Shown: positions 54,866 through 62,845 of the stretch, in pieces
Layout: each line of letters begins with the position of its first letter
Numbering within the stretch: position 1 is the first letter of the stretch
Source: Candidatus Helarchaeota archaeon
GTDB taxonomy: Archaea; Asgardarchaeota; Lokiarchaeia; Helarchaeales; HEL-GB-A
Reading direction: 5' to 3'
DNA: 64,000 nt
Assembly (NCBI GenBank): GCA_013375455.1
Contig: JABXJT010000009.1
Location: 1 to 64,000, forward strand
The notes under the pieces: generated by a model
Told to the model about the DNA's origin: nothing
The model's input: only the letters and a program-made list of their open reading frames with translations
The model's database searches: none
Position numbers and translations under genes: made by a program

Positions 54866-55081
54866 ATGAAAATATCTTTAACATTGAAAGAAAAATCCAT
54901 TGAAATTCTAAAACAAATCGCAGAGGAACAGGAAATTCCAAAAGAAACACTATGTGAGATGATCCTAGATGCGTGGATTGGTTTTGGTGGTCAAATTTGG
55001 TCTGGTGATTATAAAAAAACCCGTGCGTTCATAATCGATTGGCCGGTTAGAAGAAACATAATTAAAATGGAGATTAAATAG
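54866..55081 (+). CDS. Small RHH-like protein
   Basis: About 71 residues starting at ATG 54866; a GTG one codon earlier is possible. The first 40 residues (KISLTLKEKSIEILKQIAEEQEIPKETLCEMILDAWI) have a strand-helix-helix ribbon-helix-helix pattern. The rest is a short basic tail. It could be a DNA-binding regulator. It follows the nitroreductase gene by 4 bp and lies 14 bp before a second similar-size protein. Confidence 0.6.
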   Translation: MKISLTLKEKSIEILKQIAEEQEIPKETLCEMILDAWIGFGGQIWSGDYKKTRAFIIDWPVRRNIIKMEIK

Positions 55082-55095
55082 AGGGAGGTTAGTTC

Positions 55096-55347
55096 ATGGC
55101 ATTTTGGCTCGGAAAAGTTGATATTCAAGAAAAAGACTTGTCGAAATTCTTTAGAGAACGTAAAAAATTAATGGAATATTACTTGGATGAAATGAAATTA
55201 CGAATTATCATTAAATTGAATTTAGAAGAATTAAAAGAATTTGAAAAGGCTGTAATACAAAAATACGGTAGTTTTTCATCATTACATTCAAAAAAGGCAG
55301 CTCAAACGGCATTAAAACAGTGGATTCAAGAAATTTTAAGCAAATAG
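55096..55347 (+). CDS. Small protein with RHH-like C-terminal half
   Basis: An 83-residue protein with a GGGAGG Shine-Dalgarno before the ATG. The N-terminal 35 residues are charged and helical (DLSKFFRERKKLMEYYLDEMK). The C-terminal half (LRIIIKLNLEELKEFEKAVIQKYG, then a helix with AAQTALKQWIQEI) has the ribbon-helix-helix strand and helices. It is probably co-transcribed with the previous small gene; the two could form a paired regulator. Confidence 0.6.
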   Translation: MAFWLGKVDIQEKDLSKFFRERKKLMEYYLDEMKLRIIIKLNLEELKEFEKAVIQKYGSFSSLHSKKAAQTALKQWIQEILSK

Positions 55348-55590
55348 TAAATTAAAATGGATTACCTTTTTTTATGCTTGCACTAAATATAATAGATAGT
55401 ATAGTGAAATATCGACATATTTCAATCATATATATTTGGAGATGACTTCTCCTATCATCCCAGTCAAAAATATCTCGGTATTTTTACAATGTCACTCGCT
55501 TCTATTAATCCAAAAGTGGTTTTATTTTCTAGAAGTCTTGTAACTTTATAATCTCTCTATAAAGTTGTAATTACACGTGGTGATAGGATA

Positions 55591-55776
55591 ATGAACTATG
55601 GTAACATTGAAATTCAGAAATGGCGGGATGAAGAGTATTTTTGTGCTCGGATAATAATCAAGATAGATGATCCTTATTTAGAAAAAGAAAGATTTGTTAG
55701 CGCGAGAAATAAAGTAGAATTCAACCGAGAAATTGAAAGAGTTTTACGAACAGGCTTTGATTCTGTTTTACATTAG
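55591..55776 (+). CDS. Small hypothetical protein
   Basis: A 61-residue frame starting at ATG 55591 after GGTGATAGGAT. It appears to have a strand-rich first half (IEIQKWRDEEYFCARIIIKID) and a helical C-terminus, resembling short antitoxin- or HicB-like proteins, but no firm match is seen. Codon use is like its neighbours. The 243 bp gap upstream is AT-rich and empty. Confidence 0.45.
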   Translation: MNYGNIEIQKWRDEEYFCARIIIKIDDPYLEKERFVSARNKVEFNREIERVLRTGFDSVLH

Positions 55777-55831
55777 AATTCATCACCTGTTCAAAAAATT
55801 TTTATCGTTCTTTAAACTTTTTTCATTCTAT

Positions 55832-56401
55832 TTACTGATTTTGACTTGGTTTTGAAAAGCGGTAATTTAGTATGAACCATATACTAGTCGTTGATATCAA
55901 GGTTAAAATAGCAAATCCCCATAATCCCAAAAACTCTAGCGAAGGAGGCGGACTTAAAGTCCAATTGATGTTATATTTCGACGTGTTTAAAAAGAAAGTG
56001 ATAAACCAAATAGAAACCATGATGCAAGTGGTAATCCACCAAGTACTACGATGAAAATATCGAAACTTTTTTTTGTATCCAATAAATGCAATAATAATTG
56101 CAAAAATATGCGTGGTAATACCAACTACAATCCAAGAAGGGCCGAATATCAAAGTGTTAGGGTCCTTAATCAAAATTCCCTTAATCAGAAAAATAACTGT
56201 TAATAATGGAAAAAGCACTAAAAATGTTCCAATACTATAAAGTAATCTGTAATGTGTTACCAATCCCAATCCAAGAAATATAAGTATTATATTACACAAG
56301 TTAAATGCATCAGCTGGAACTCCAACAAAGGAGTAATAAAAAATAGTGAAACCAAACGTTATTAATGCGCTCAAACCCAAAATTTCATATTTATCCACCA
56401 T
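55832..56401 (-). CDS. Six-TM membrane protein
   Basis: About 190 residues from ATG 56401; a GTG at 56407 is the alternative start. Six hydrophobic segments cover almost the whole length. No catalytic motif is seen and no family is recognised. It stands alone, divergent from queA. Confidence 0.68.
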   Translation of the reverse strand: MVDKYEILGLSALITFGFTIFYYSFVGVPADAFNLCNIILIFLGLGLVTHYRLLYSIGTFLVLFPLLTVIFLIKGILIKDPNTLIFGPSWIVVGITTHIFAIIIAFIGYKKKFRYFHRSTWWITTCIMVSIWFITFFLNTSKYNINWTLSPPPSLEFLGLWGFAILTLISTTSIWFILNYRFSKPSQNQ

Positions 56402-56559
56402 GAGCACGCTCTAAAGTCTAATTTTATAGATAAGGTTTCTCTTGTAAGTTTGATAACACAGATTAATTATTTGATTTCTCTCTATTTATTAACCGAAATC
56501 AGGGCACAAAAACATTATGAGGAATTCGAAAAAATAATTACAATTAAGGATAGAAGATA

Positions 56560-57591
56560 ATGATAAAGTTAGAAGATTACGATTACATTTTACCCAAAGA
56601 GAAAATTGCGCAGCATCCAGCGCAAAAACGTGACCGATCCAAATTACTGGTCATAATTCATAATCAAATCAAACACAAACACTTTTACCAGATCGGCGAT
56701 GAAATCGAAAAAGGGGATGTTATTGTAGTCAATAACACAAAAGTGATTTCATCTATCTTGAAAGGGCAAAAGGAAACTGGGGGAAAAATTGAAGCAGTTT
56801 TTTTAAGGGAGATTGATCCTCAAAGTAATGAGTGGGAATGCCTTTTGAAAGGGCGTAAGTTGAGAATCGGGGGCAAAATTCTATTTTCAAATGATCAATT
56901 AATGGGCACCATCATAGAATGGAAAAAATTTGGGCAATTTGTCGTAAGATTTTCCTCAGTCAAGCCTGTCGAGGAATTCTTGAAGGAGAGAGGTGTTATC
57001 GCGCTTCCACCTTATATTAAGGCACCTCAAGATGATTTATCTCGCTATCAAACGATATACGCCTCTCAGGAAGGGTCTATTGCAGCACCCACGGCTGGTT
57101 TCCATTTTACGCCCGAGTTAATTCAAAATATCGAAAAAAGAGGTGCAAAATTTGTTGAACTCACGCTTCACGTCGGCTACTCGACATTTATGCCCTTAAA
57201 TAACGAAATCTTATTGAATCATAAAATGGAACCCGAATATTTTATCATCCCTCCCGATACTATTGCCACAATTGAAGAATGCCAGCATCAAAATTATAGA
57301 TTGATTGTTATTGGAACAACGACTTTAAAGGCCTTGGAAAGCGCAGTGAATAATAAAGGAAAGATTACGAAAGTAAATGGATGGAGCGACTTATTTATTA
57401 CTCCAAATTATTCTTTTAAGTCAGATATATCCCGGATGGTCACAAATTTTCATATGCCTAAATCTTCTCCGCTTCTAATGGTATGTGCTTATGCTGGAAA
57501 AGAACGGATTTTCAATGCATATCAAGAAGCCCTCTCAAATAACTATAGGTTCTATAGTTTTGGGGATGCCATGCTCATAGATAGGGAATAA
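56560..57591 (+). CDS. queA: QueA: SAM:tRNA ribosyltransferase-isomerase
   Basis: A 343-residue, full-length QueA. It shows the family start EDYDYILPKEKIAQHPAQKRDRSKLLV, GDVIVVNNTKVI, the central YIKAPQDDLSRYQTIYAS and GSIAAPTAGFHFTPELIQN, VELTLHVGYSTFMP, and the C-terminal NFHMPKSSPLLMVCAYAG. QueA transfers the ribosyl part of SAM to preQ1 in tRNA, giving epoxyqueuosine at position 34. This is a bacterial-type enzyme; most archaea make archaeosine instead. The convergent gene queH (4 bp between ends) does the next step. Confidence 0.96.
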   Translation: MIKLEDYDYILPKEKIAQHPAQKRDRSKLLVIIHNQIKHKHFYQIGDEIEKGDVIVVNNTKVISSILKGQKETGGKIEAVFLREIDPQSNEWECLLKGRKLRIGGKILFSNDQLMGTIIEWKKFGQFVVRFSSVKPVEEFLKERGVIALPPYIKAPQDDLSRYQTIYASQEGSIAAPTAGFHFTPELIQNIEKRGAKFVELTLHVGYSTFMPLNNEILLNHKMEPEYFIIPPDTIATIEECQHQNYRLIVIGTTTLKALESAVNNKGKITKVNGWSDLFITPNYSFKSDISRMVTNFHMPKSSPLLMVCAYAGKERIFNAYQEALSNNYRFYSFGDAMLIDRE

Positions 57592-57595
57592 AACA

Positions 57596-58132
57596 TTATT
57601 TTTTCATTGAAAAAACGCACCCACAATAATTCTGCCGATAGAGATCATGTTCTTTGCTAATTTTAATACTTTTTTTAAATCCATTTTTCTTCTTAAAATT
57701 TTTAGATAAAAATTCGAGCTTATATTCCTTAGCAACCTGCGCCCCTAATTGATTTATAACCTTCGCATTTTTATGAGGACTAATGGTGAGCGTGGTGGTA
57801 AACCACTCAAATCCATTGCTTTTTGCATGATGAGCAGTCCTCTTAAGACGTGATTCAATGCAAATTCGGCACCGCTCCCCGCCCTCAGGCTCCTCCCCTA
57901 ACCCTTTAACTAATTCAAACCATTCATCAGGCTCGTATTCATCTATAATGAGAGGGGTTTTCGCTTTCTCTACATAAATTTTCAGCGATTGTAAGCGCTT
58001 TAGATGCTCTTCATTAGGATGAATATTAGAATTCGAGAAAAAAAGGGTCACATCAAATGATTCTTGCTGTAATTCATTAATTGCATGCGTGGCACATGGT
58101 CCGCAGCAAACGTGAAGAAGAATTCTTTTCAT
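57596..58132 (-). CDS. queH: QueH: epoxyqueuosine reductase
   Basis: About 178 residues from ATG 58132. It belongs to the QueH family (DUF208): LLHVCCGPCATHAI, FFSNSNIHP, GGERCRICIESRLKRTAHHA, FTTTLTISPHKN and the C-terminal RQNYCGCVFS. Cysteine pairs CC/C and C-x2-C match the [4Fe-4S] and metal ligands of the enzyme. It reduces epoxyqueuosine in tRNA to queuosine. It faces queA tail to tail, so the two are linked by location but not co-transcribed. Confidence 0.94.
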   Translation of the reverse strand: MKRILLHVCCGPCATHAINELQQESFDVTLFFSNSNIHPNEEHLKRLQSLKIYVEKAKTPLIIDEYEPDEWFELVKGLGEEPEGGERCRICIESRLKRTAHHAKSNGFEWFTTTLTISPHKNAKVINQLGAQVAKEYKLEFLSKNFKKKNGFKKSIKISKEHDLYRQNYCGCVFSMKK

Positions 58133-58258
58133 CAATTAGTTTAAACCAGTAGCCTTCAAAAATTTTTCACAATAATGATTATAAAAACATCAAACTTTTT
58201 AATATAATATTTCCAAATAGTGTACAAAATAGAAATTAAATTATGAGGGTGAAATTAG

Positions 58259-58540
58259 ATGTCAATCAAGGATCAGAAAGATGCTGAGCTCAAAGCAATG
58301 GATGACCCACAATTTAAGGATTTCATTGATAAAAATAAAGATGCTCGTGTTTATACGCGAACTATTGACGCAAAGGAACTAGAAAGAATAATGAGCGAAC
58401 ATCCAGATAAATTCAAAGATACTAAACCTCAAGAAGTCATAATGGTACAAGCAATGAAGCAAACTCTCGGAATTCCGGAAGAAAGTCAAAAAACAGTATT
58501 CATAGATCCAAAGACAGGGAAAGTTCTAATGACTTTCTAA
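58259..58540 (+). CDS. Small hypothetical protein
   Basis: A 93-residue, charged protein with ATG 58259 after GAGGGTGA. It is probably helical in its first half and has a short strand pair near the end (KTVFIDPKTGKVLMTF). The family is not recognised. Coding is supported by the good ribosome-binding site and ordinary composition. Confidence 0.62.
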   Translation: MSIKDQKDAELKAMDDPQFKDFIDKNKDARVYTRTIDAKELERIMSEHPDKFKDTKPQEVIMVQAMKQTLGIPEESQKTVFIDPKTGKVLMTF

Positions 58541-58586
58541 ATACCTTATCTTTTCAATATTTTTTATTTTTATGGTTTAATTTCTC

Positions 58587-60044
58587 TTAATTTACTATTA
58601 GAAACTCAACCAAATCACGAATTTTGTGTTTTTCCAGCTCATTGATCGTTTGGATGGCTTTCTCTATTTGGGAATCAGAAATTCCGACCGATTTAGCTTC
58701 TTGGGTAAACTTTTTCTCCATTGGATAGAGCTTGCCACCTGCAGCTCCCGTTGGAATTTCCACTTTTGCACTCCACTTTTCCCCAGTTTTCATTCTAATT
58801 AAAACCTTACAACCACAATACATTTTCCATTGACTGAAATCCCATTGGCCTAAATGAAAATCAGGAGCTGAGATATCTCCATAAGGCACTATTTGTGCGC
58901 TTTTCCCCGAGAATCCAAGATCCGGGGCTATTTTTACTTTTTGCGCCAGTTCATGAACAGTAGGGTCAAGAAACCGTTCGACAGTGAATTGTTCAGGGGT
59001 AAGTTTCTGATCGATGAGGATGACCGCGACGTTGTAAGGTTGGTAGAAATTTAACGCCACTGGACTTTGTACCCGCTTGAGTTCTTCGAGATTCGTGAAA
59101 GGGCGCGACATATCATCCATCATTGCACTTAATAGAGAATTTGAAATTTTGATGCTTTCTATTTCTTGATAATTTAACGTTTTCCCGGTTTTCTTGACCT
59201 TATCCAGAATTTTAAAAATAGTATCGGCTATTGAATCAACGTATGCACAACCAGGATAGCATTTGAACGATAAAGTGAGAGTTGCCCACGCCTTCCCTAA
59301 ATCGCTATCCACGACATTCTCATAATTAGCCTCCGAAAAAAACTTATTAAACCCTTGAGGATCTTCAAAAATGGCTCTAGCGCCTATAAAGCCATTCTTC
59401 GCTAGATAAGCTGACTCTACACCAATTTTAGCGGGAATTGAAGCAGTCAAAAATTTTGAATGGGGACCAAAGAATCCCACAGGAATAGTGATAGGAGCTT
59501 GATAAAACGCAATTCCTAAAGCATGGGTTATTTCCTTCTCAGACAATCCCAACAACCGACTCGCTATAACAGCTCCTCCTGCTAAATGTATAAAACTTTG
59601 TTGTTGACCTTCGCCTGGAGGATATATAGATAATCCCACTCTCCCCATGACTTCATTACCAATAATCATACATGTTAAATACTCCTTTCCCGAAATATCT
59701 AATTTTTCTCCTAAAGCTAACGGAATTGAGTAAGCACTTGTACCCGTATGTGTCGTGAGTAAGTAATCATCATAATCTAACCCCATCGAGAACGCACAAT
59801 TAGTATACAACGCATTTAACACAGATGTCTTAGAACCAGATGGAAATATAGTCGCTTCGGGTCTTGAATTGTAATTCATAATCGTTTCTAAGATAATTTG
59901 TCCACCAATTGTTGTAGACCCCGCAAAGCAAGCTCCTAACATTCCTAATAACTGTTGTTTACCCATTTCAATTACATTCTTAGGGATTTTATCATAAGAC
60001 ATTGAACAAACCCATTCGGCTATGTTTTCCGCTTTTGTTCCCAT
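58587..60044 (-). CDS. MmgE/PrpD family protein
   Basis: A 485-residue protein of the MmgE/PrpD family (2-methylcitrate dehydratase, cis-aconitate decarboxylase and relatives). Visible features are a helical first domain with GLDYDDYLLTTHTGTSAYSIPLALGEK and MIIGNEVMGRVGLSI, the domain switch near LSFKCYPGCAYVDSI and the C-terminal RFLDPTVHELAQKVKI. The substrate is unknown. A rearranged remnant of a close paralogue lies at 61324..61504. Confidence 0.91.
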   Translation of the reverse strand: MGTKAENIAEWVCSMSYDKIPKNVIEMGKQQLLGMLGACFAGSTTIGGQIILETIMNYNSRPEATIFPSGSKTSVLNALYTNCAFSMGLDYDDYLLTTHTGTSAYSIPLALGEKLDISGKEYLTCMIIGNEVMGRVGLSIYPPGEGQQQSFIHLAGGAVIASRLLGLSEKEITHALGIAFYQAPITIPVGFFGPHSKFLTASIPAKIGVESAYLAKNGFIGARAIFEDPQGFNKFFSEANYENVVDSDLGKAWATLTLSFKCYPGCAYVDSIADTIFKILDKVKKTGKTLNYQEIESIKISNSLLSAMMDDMSRPFTNLEELKRVQSPVALNFYQPYNVAVILIDQKLTPEQFTVERFLDPTVHELAQKVKIAPDLGFSGKSAQIVPYGDISAPDFHLGQWDFSQWKMYCGCKVLIRMKTGEKWSAKVEIPTGAAGGKLYPMEKKFTQEAKSVGISDSQIEKAIQTINELEKHKIRDLVEFLIVN

Positions 60045-60388
60045 AATGGATCACACTCTCAAACGAAATATGAATCTTTTAGCATAAAAAACCTTTTTTC
60101 TAAAAGGAGAATTGCACGTTTATTTAAACGAAAAAAAAAGAGAGGGGGTTTAGAGGATTTATTATTTCCGTTTTTTGGGACTTTGATTACAAGCATCATT
60201 AGATTGTACCTAAAATAAGAAATAAAAGATATGAAATTCCTAATTATAAACAAATAGCTCATATACGAAAAATAAAAGTTTTAATTTAGTCGGTTCAATT
60301 TTTTTTATAGAGTTAAAAATTAATTTATGAATTTTTAACTATCAACCTTTAAAATCTATGAATAAAAATGAATAATGCGTGATGAAGT
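60045..60388. other. Intergenic region
   Basis: A 344 bp AT-rich stretch upstream of the PrpD gene, with long A and T runs and a GAGAGGGGG patch near 60141. No convincing ORF or RNA gene is seen. Confidence 0.4.
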
Positions 60389-60679
60389 ATGTCGGAAAAG
60401 TATGTACCGATTAAACAACCTTCAAGGGCAGAAGTACTTTATGAATATATCAACAATGCAGTTTTTCCCATTGGAATATTAAAATTTACTAAAAAGGATA
60501 AAATAGACTCGCATCAAATAAAAGTCGTGAAATACTCGAAAGAGGATCAAGATTTCACGCAATTGAAGCAGCTTGCTAACTTGATCTCCCCGACACAAGC
60601 ATTACCGAAAGCTGTTCAGGTGGACGGTAGAGAGATTGGGGACGTGCCATTTAGTAAAAATAGCTCAATTATTAGATAG
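60389..60679 (+). CDS. Small hypothetical protein
   Basis: A 96-residue frame starting at ATG 60389. It has strand-like and helical parts (EVLYEYINNAVFPIGILKFTKKD; DFTQLKQLANLISP) and no known motif. Possibly a small regulator. Supported by length and composition only. Confidence 0.5.
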   Translation: MSEKYVPIKQPSRAEVLYEYINNAVFPIGILKFTKKDKIDSHQIKVVKYSKEDQDFTQLKQLANLISPTQALPKAVQVDGREIGDVPFSKNSSIIR

Positions 60680-60742
60680 TTTTATTTAATTCTGGCTATA
60701 TTTTATTAATATAAACGTCCTGAACCGTGCCTAAAACATTAT

Positions 60743-60759
60743 GGGGGGTATAGTCCCCC
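60743..60759 (+). terminator. GC hairpin, possible terminator
   Basis: GGGGGG, a short TATAGT loop and CCCCC followed by TTTATTATT form a stem-loop about 64 bp after the stop at 60679. This is the only GC-rich patch in the gap. It is a candidate 3'-end or a site in an unrecognised small RNA. Confidence 0.4.
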
Positions 60760-60977
60760 TTTATTATTCTATAATATTAGGAATTATGTTTGTACTTTCT
60801 ATTTGGAAAACTTGACTCAATCTATAAATAATCAGTGCCAGATTAAAATAAAATCAAAAATTATATTCATCAGAAATTCCTTTTGTACTATAATTATTCA
60901 CCTTAAATTTTCATAATAGTAATTTAATATAAACAAAACTGTAATTAAAATGGGGCTTAAAGGTAAGGATTTGAGCT

Positions 60978-61337
60978 ATGGGAGATTCTACTGACGAAAA
61001 AGTTGATTACAAATCTTTCAAGCAAAAAAAGATTAGATATATACGATTTGGAATGTGGTTCTGTATTTTCGTCATCCCCCTTATATTAGTTTTAATCCTC
61101 TCATATTTAACGGGGTTAAGATCGTTGGCAACAATGGATATTATCATATTAATTGTATTAGGTGTCATAAGCATTATTTTGATTTTTAATATTTTTAAAA
61201 ATCCGCGATGTAATATATGTAACAACAGGACTAAATTCATTGCTATTATGAAGAAAAATTTCGCGGGTAGTTATTTTTATTGTAAAACATGTAATAAACA
61301 CTTTGCTGACAATGATAAACAGATGGATAGATTTTAA
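60978..61337 (+). CDS. Two-TM protein with C-terminal zinc ribbon
   Basis: A 119-residue protein. A charged N-terminus is followed by two hydrophobic segments (about 22-44 and 51-73), then CNICNNRTKF...FYCKTCNKHF, a CxxC/CxxC zinc ribbon facing the cytoplasm. The family is not recognised. The last 14 bases overlap the antisense PrpD remnant. Confidence 0.66.
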   Translation: MGDSTDEKVDYKSFKQKKIRYIRFGMWFCIFVIPLILVLILSYLTGLRSLATMDIIILIVLGVISIILIFNIFKNPRCNICNNRTKFIAIMKKNFAGSYFYCKTCNKHFADNDKQMDRF

Positions 61338-61504
61338 AGCTGATTGATTCAATCATCCATGCGGAGCCAAGGTCACTATCAAGAATTTTCTCAAAATTGG
61401 TTTCTGAGTACCTGCTGTTTTGCAATCTTTATTACTTCCTCTGGTATTTTTTCATACGAAACGGAAAGAACCCATTCCGCCATATTTTCTGCTTTTGTTT
61501 TCAT
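61324..61504 (-). pseudogene. Remnant of an MmgE/PrpD gene with a large internal deletion
   Basis: The ATG at 61504 opens a 37-codon frame (KTKAENMAEWVLSVSYEKI, then PEEVIKIAKQQVL) that aligns with the first 33 residues of the PrpD protein at 58587..60044. Directly after it, in another frame, SETNFEKILDSDLGSAW and SISFKIYP align with residues 237-264 of that protein. About 200 codons are missing between, with a frameshift at the join. It has its own Shine-Dalgarno (GAGAGG) and sits 12 bp after the SCP2-like gene on the same strand. Confidence 0.85.
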
Positions 61505-61516
61505 TCACTAACCTCT

Positions 61517-61900
61517 CTAGAATGTCACTTTCATGCTCTGAAGCATTGCAAGCATACCAGATATAAAAAAAACCTTGTAACGGTTTGGTCGAAAATTCGG
61601 AATTTCGACTAAATTTCTAGTGTATCCACCAAAAAAAGTGTATTTCCCGTCAAACACGTCATGCCAGAACTGCTCATCGGATATAACTTTAAATTCAGTA
61701 AAGGGATCATGCCCATCCATAAAATTTGATTCCTCTGGACTTAAAATTAAGGTGTATTTTTTATCATCTAACTGTAAATTTGCTTTCAAACTCATCCTCA
61801 CAAAATCTGGAGCTTTTTCTCCTAAGTTATCCAACAATTTTTTTGAAATACCTCCGAATTTTGCAACAAAATTCCGAAAACGGGCTTCTATTTTAACCAT
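61517..61900 (-). CDS. SCP2-like lipid-carrier domain protein
   Basis: A 127-residue protein. It has the SCP2-like order: a helix (FVAKFGGISKKLLDNL), strands around FVRMSLKANLQLDDKKYTLILS, DPFTEFKVISDEQFWHDVFDGKYTFFGGY and the closing helix YKVFFISGMLAMLQSM. Such domains bind lipid or acyl-CoA. It is upstream of the PrpD remnant and so was probably part of an operon with an intact PrpD gene. Confidence 0.62.
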   Translation of the reverse strand: MVKIEARFRNFVAKFGGISKKLLDNLGEKAPDFVRMSLKANLQLDDKKYTLILSPEESNFMDGHDPFTEFKVISDEQFWHDVFDGKYTFFGGYTRNLVEIPNFRPNRYKVFFISGMLAMLQSMKVTF

Positions 61901-62008
61901 GCTTCAATGCGCCTCCAAATTAAATTAAAATGTGGAGTTTATAAAATTTTATTTCAACTTCTTTCTGAAAATCGTTTGAAGTGGATTATTGTGTTAATTG
62001 ATTTCGGA

Positions 62009-62620
62009 ATGCGAACAGTTCAAAGTAAGATTGTTTTTTACGGATGTGCCATGTCGGGTAAGACGACAGCGCTTAAAGGTCTTTATGCTCATCTGAATGG
62101 TAGCGCTCCCTTAGTTTCAATTGAAACGAGTCATTCGAAAGACAGTCGAACGCTCTTTTATGATTTTGGCTCGCTTGAGTTAAAATTTGGCATTTGGAAA
62201 TTAAAATTGAATTTTTGGACTGCAACTGGACAAGATTTCTACTGCGCAACTCGCTCCACTGTATTACAGGGATCAGATGGCATATTATTTGTCTGTGATT
62301 CTCAAGAACCACTAATGGCTGAAAATATCAAAAGCTGGAATGAGTTAAAATCCTTTTTTGGAAATAGACTGGAACACATAATCCCTGTAATAGTTTGTTT
62401 AAATAAGAGAGATCTCACGGATCTGATTTCAGTCAATTTCCTCAACCAATCTCTCCAACTTCACCCAGGTACACACATCTATGAAACCATTGCGACCAAA
62501 AACCAGAATATCTATCCTGCCTTCAAGGAATTATTGGAGAATATTTTCCAAATTCACAAAGCTGTAAAAACCTCCATTATGAATCAATTAAAAAAATACC
62601 CGAAAAGAAAAACTGAATAA
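62009..62620 (+). CDS. MglA-like small Ras-superfamily GTPase
   Basis: About 204 residues from ATG 62009; the frame extends upstream, but SKIVFYGCAMSGKTTAL at its new N-terminus matches MglA-type GTPases. The P-loop is GCAMSGKT. The G3 region reads NFWTATGQDFYCATR, the MglA-like TxPGQ/TxxGQ form in place of DTAGQ. The G4 motif is NKRD, and DGILFVCDSQ is the Walker-B-like strand. MglA acts with Roadblock partners to set polarity; two Roadblock genes occur elsewhere in the window. The C-terminus is lysine-rich, without a lipidation cysteine. Confidence 0.88.
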   Translation: MRTVQSKIVFYGCAMSGKTTALKGLYAHLNGSAPLVSIETSHSKDSRTLFYDFGSLELKFGIWKLKLNFWTATGQDFYCATRSTVLQGSDGILFVCDSQEPLMAENIKSWNELKSFFGNRLEHIIPVIVCLNKRDLTDLISVNFLNQSLQLHPGTHIYETIATKNQNIYPAFKELLENIFQIHKAVKTSIMNQLKKYPKRKTE

Positions 62621-62845
62621 AAAACCGCAGGATTCTTAGAAATTTTAGTAATTATCAAGCCCAATATTTAATTTCACGCATAGAAATACCCCCTTTTTTT
62701 GAATTAATTCCCCTTTAAATTAATTAAAATCTTGTTACTAAATCAATGGTTTTTTAAAGGAGTAGTTGTTTATCTTTTATTAATTAAGATTCTAAAGCAA
62801 CATCCTCTCCTTTGGGGAGGAATATGAAATGAAGGAGTAATCTAA

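Noticed and set aside
60059..60262. A 67-residue minus frame upstream of the PrpD gene
   Set aside because: It is low-complexity, Phe/Lys-rich and without homology; more likely AT-rich noise.
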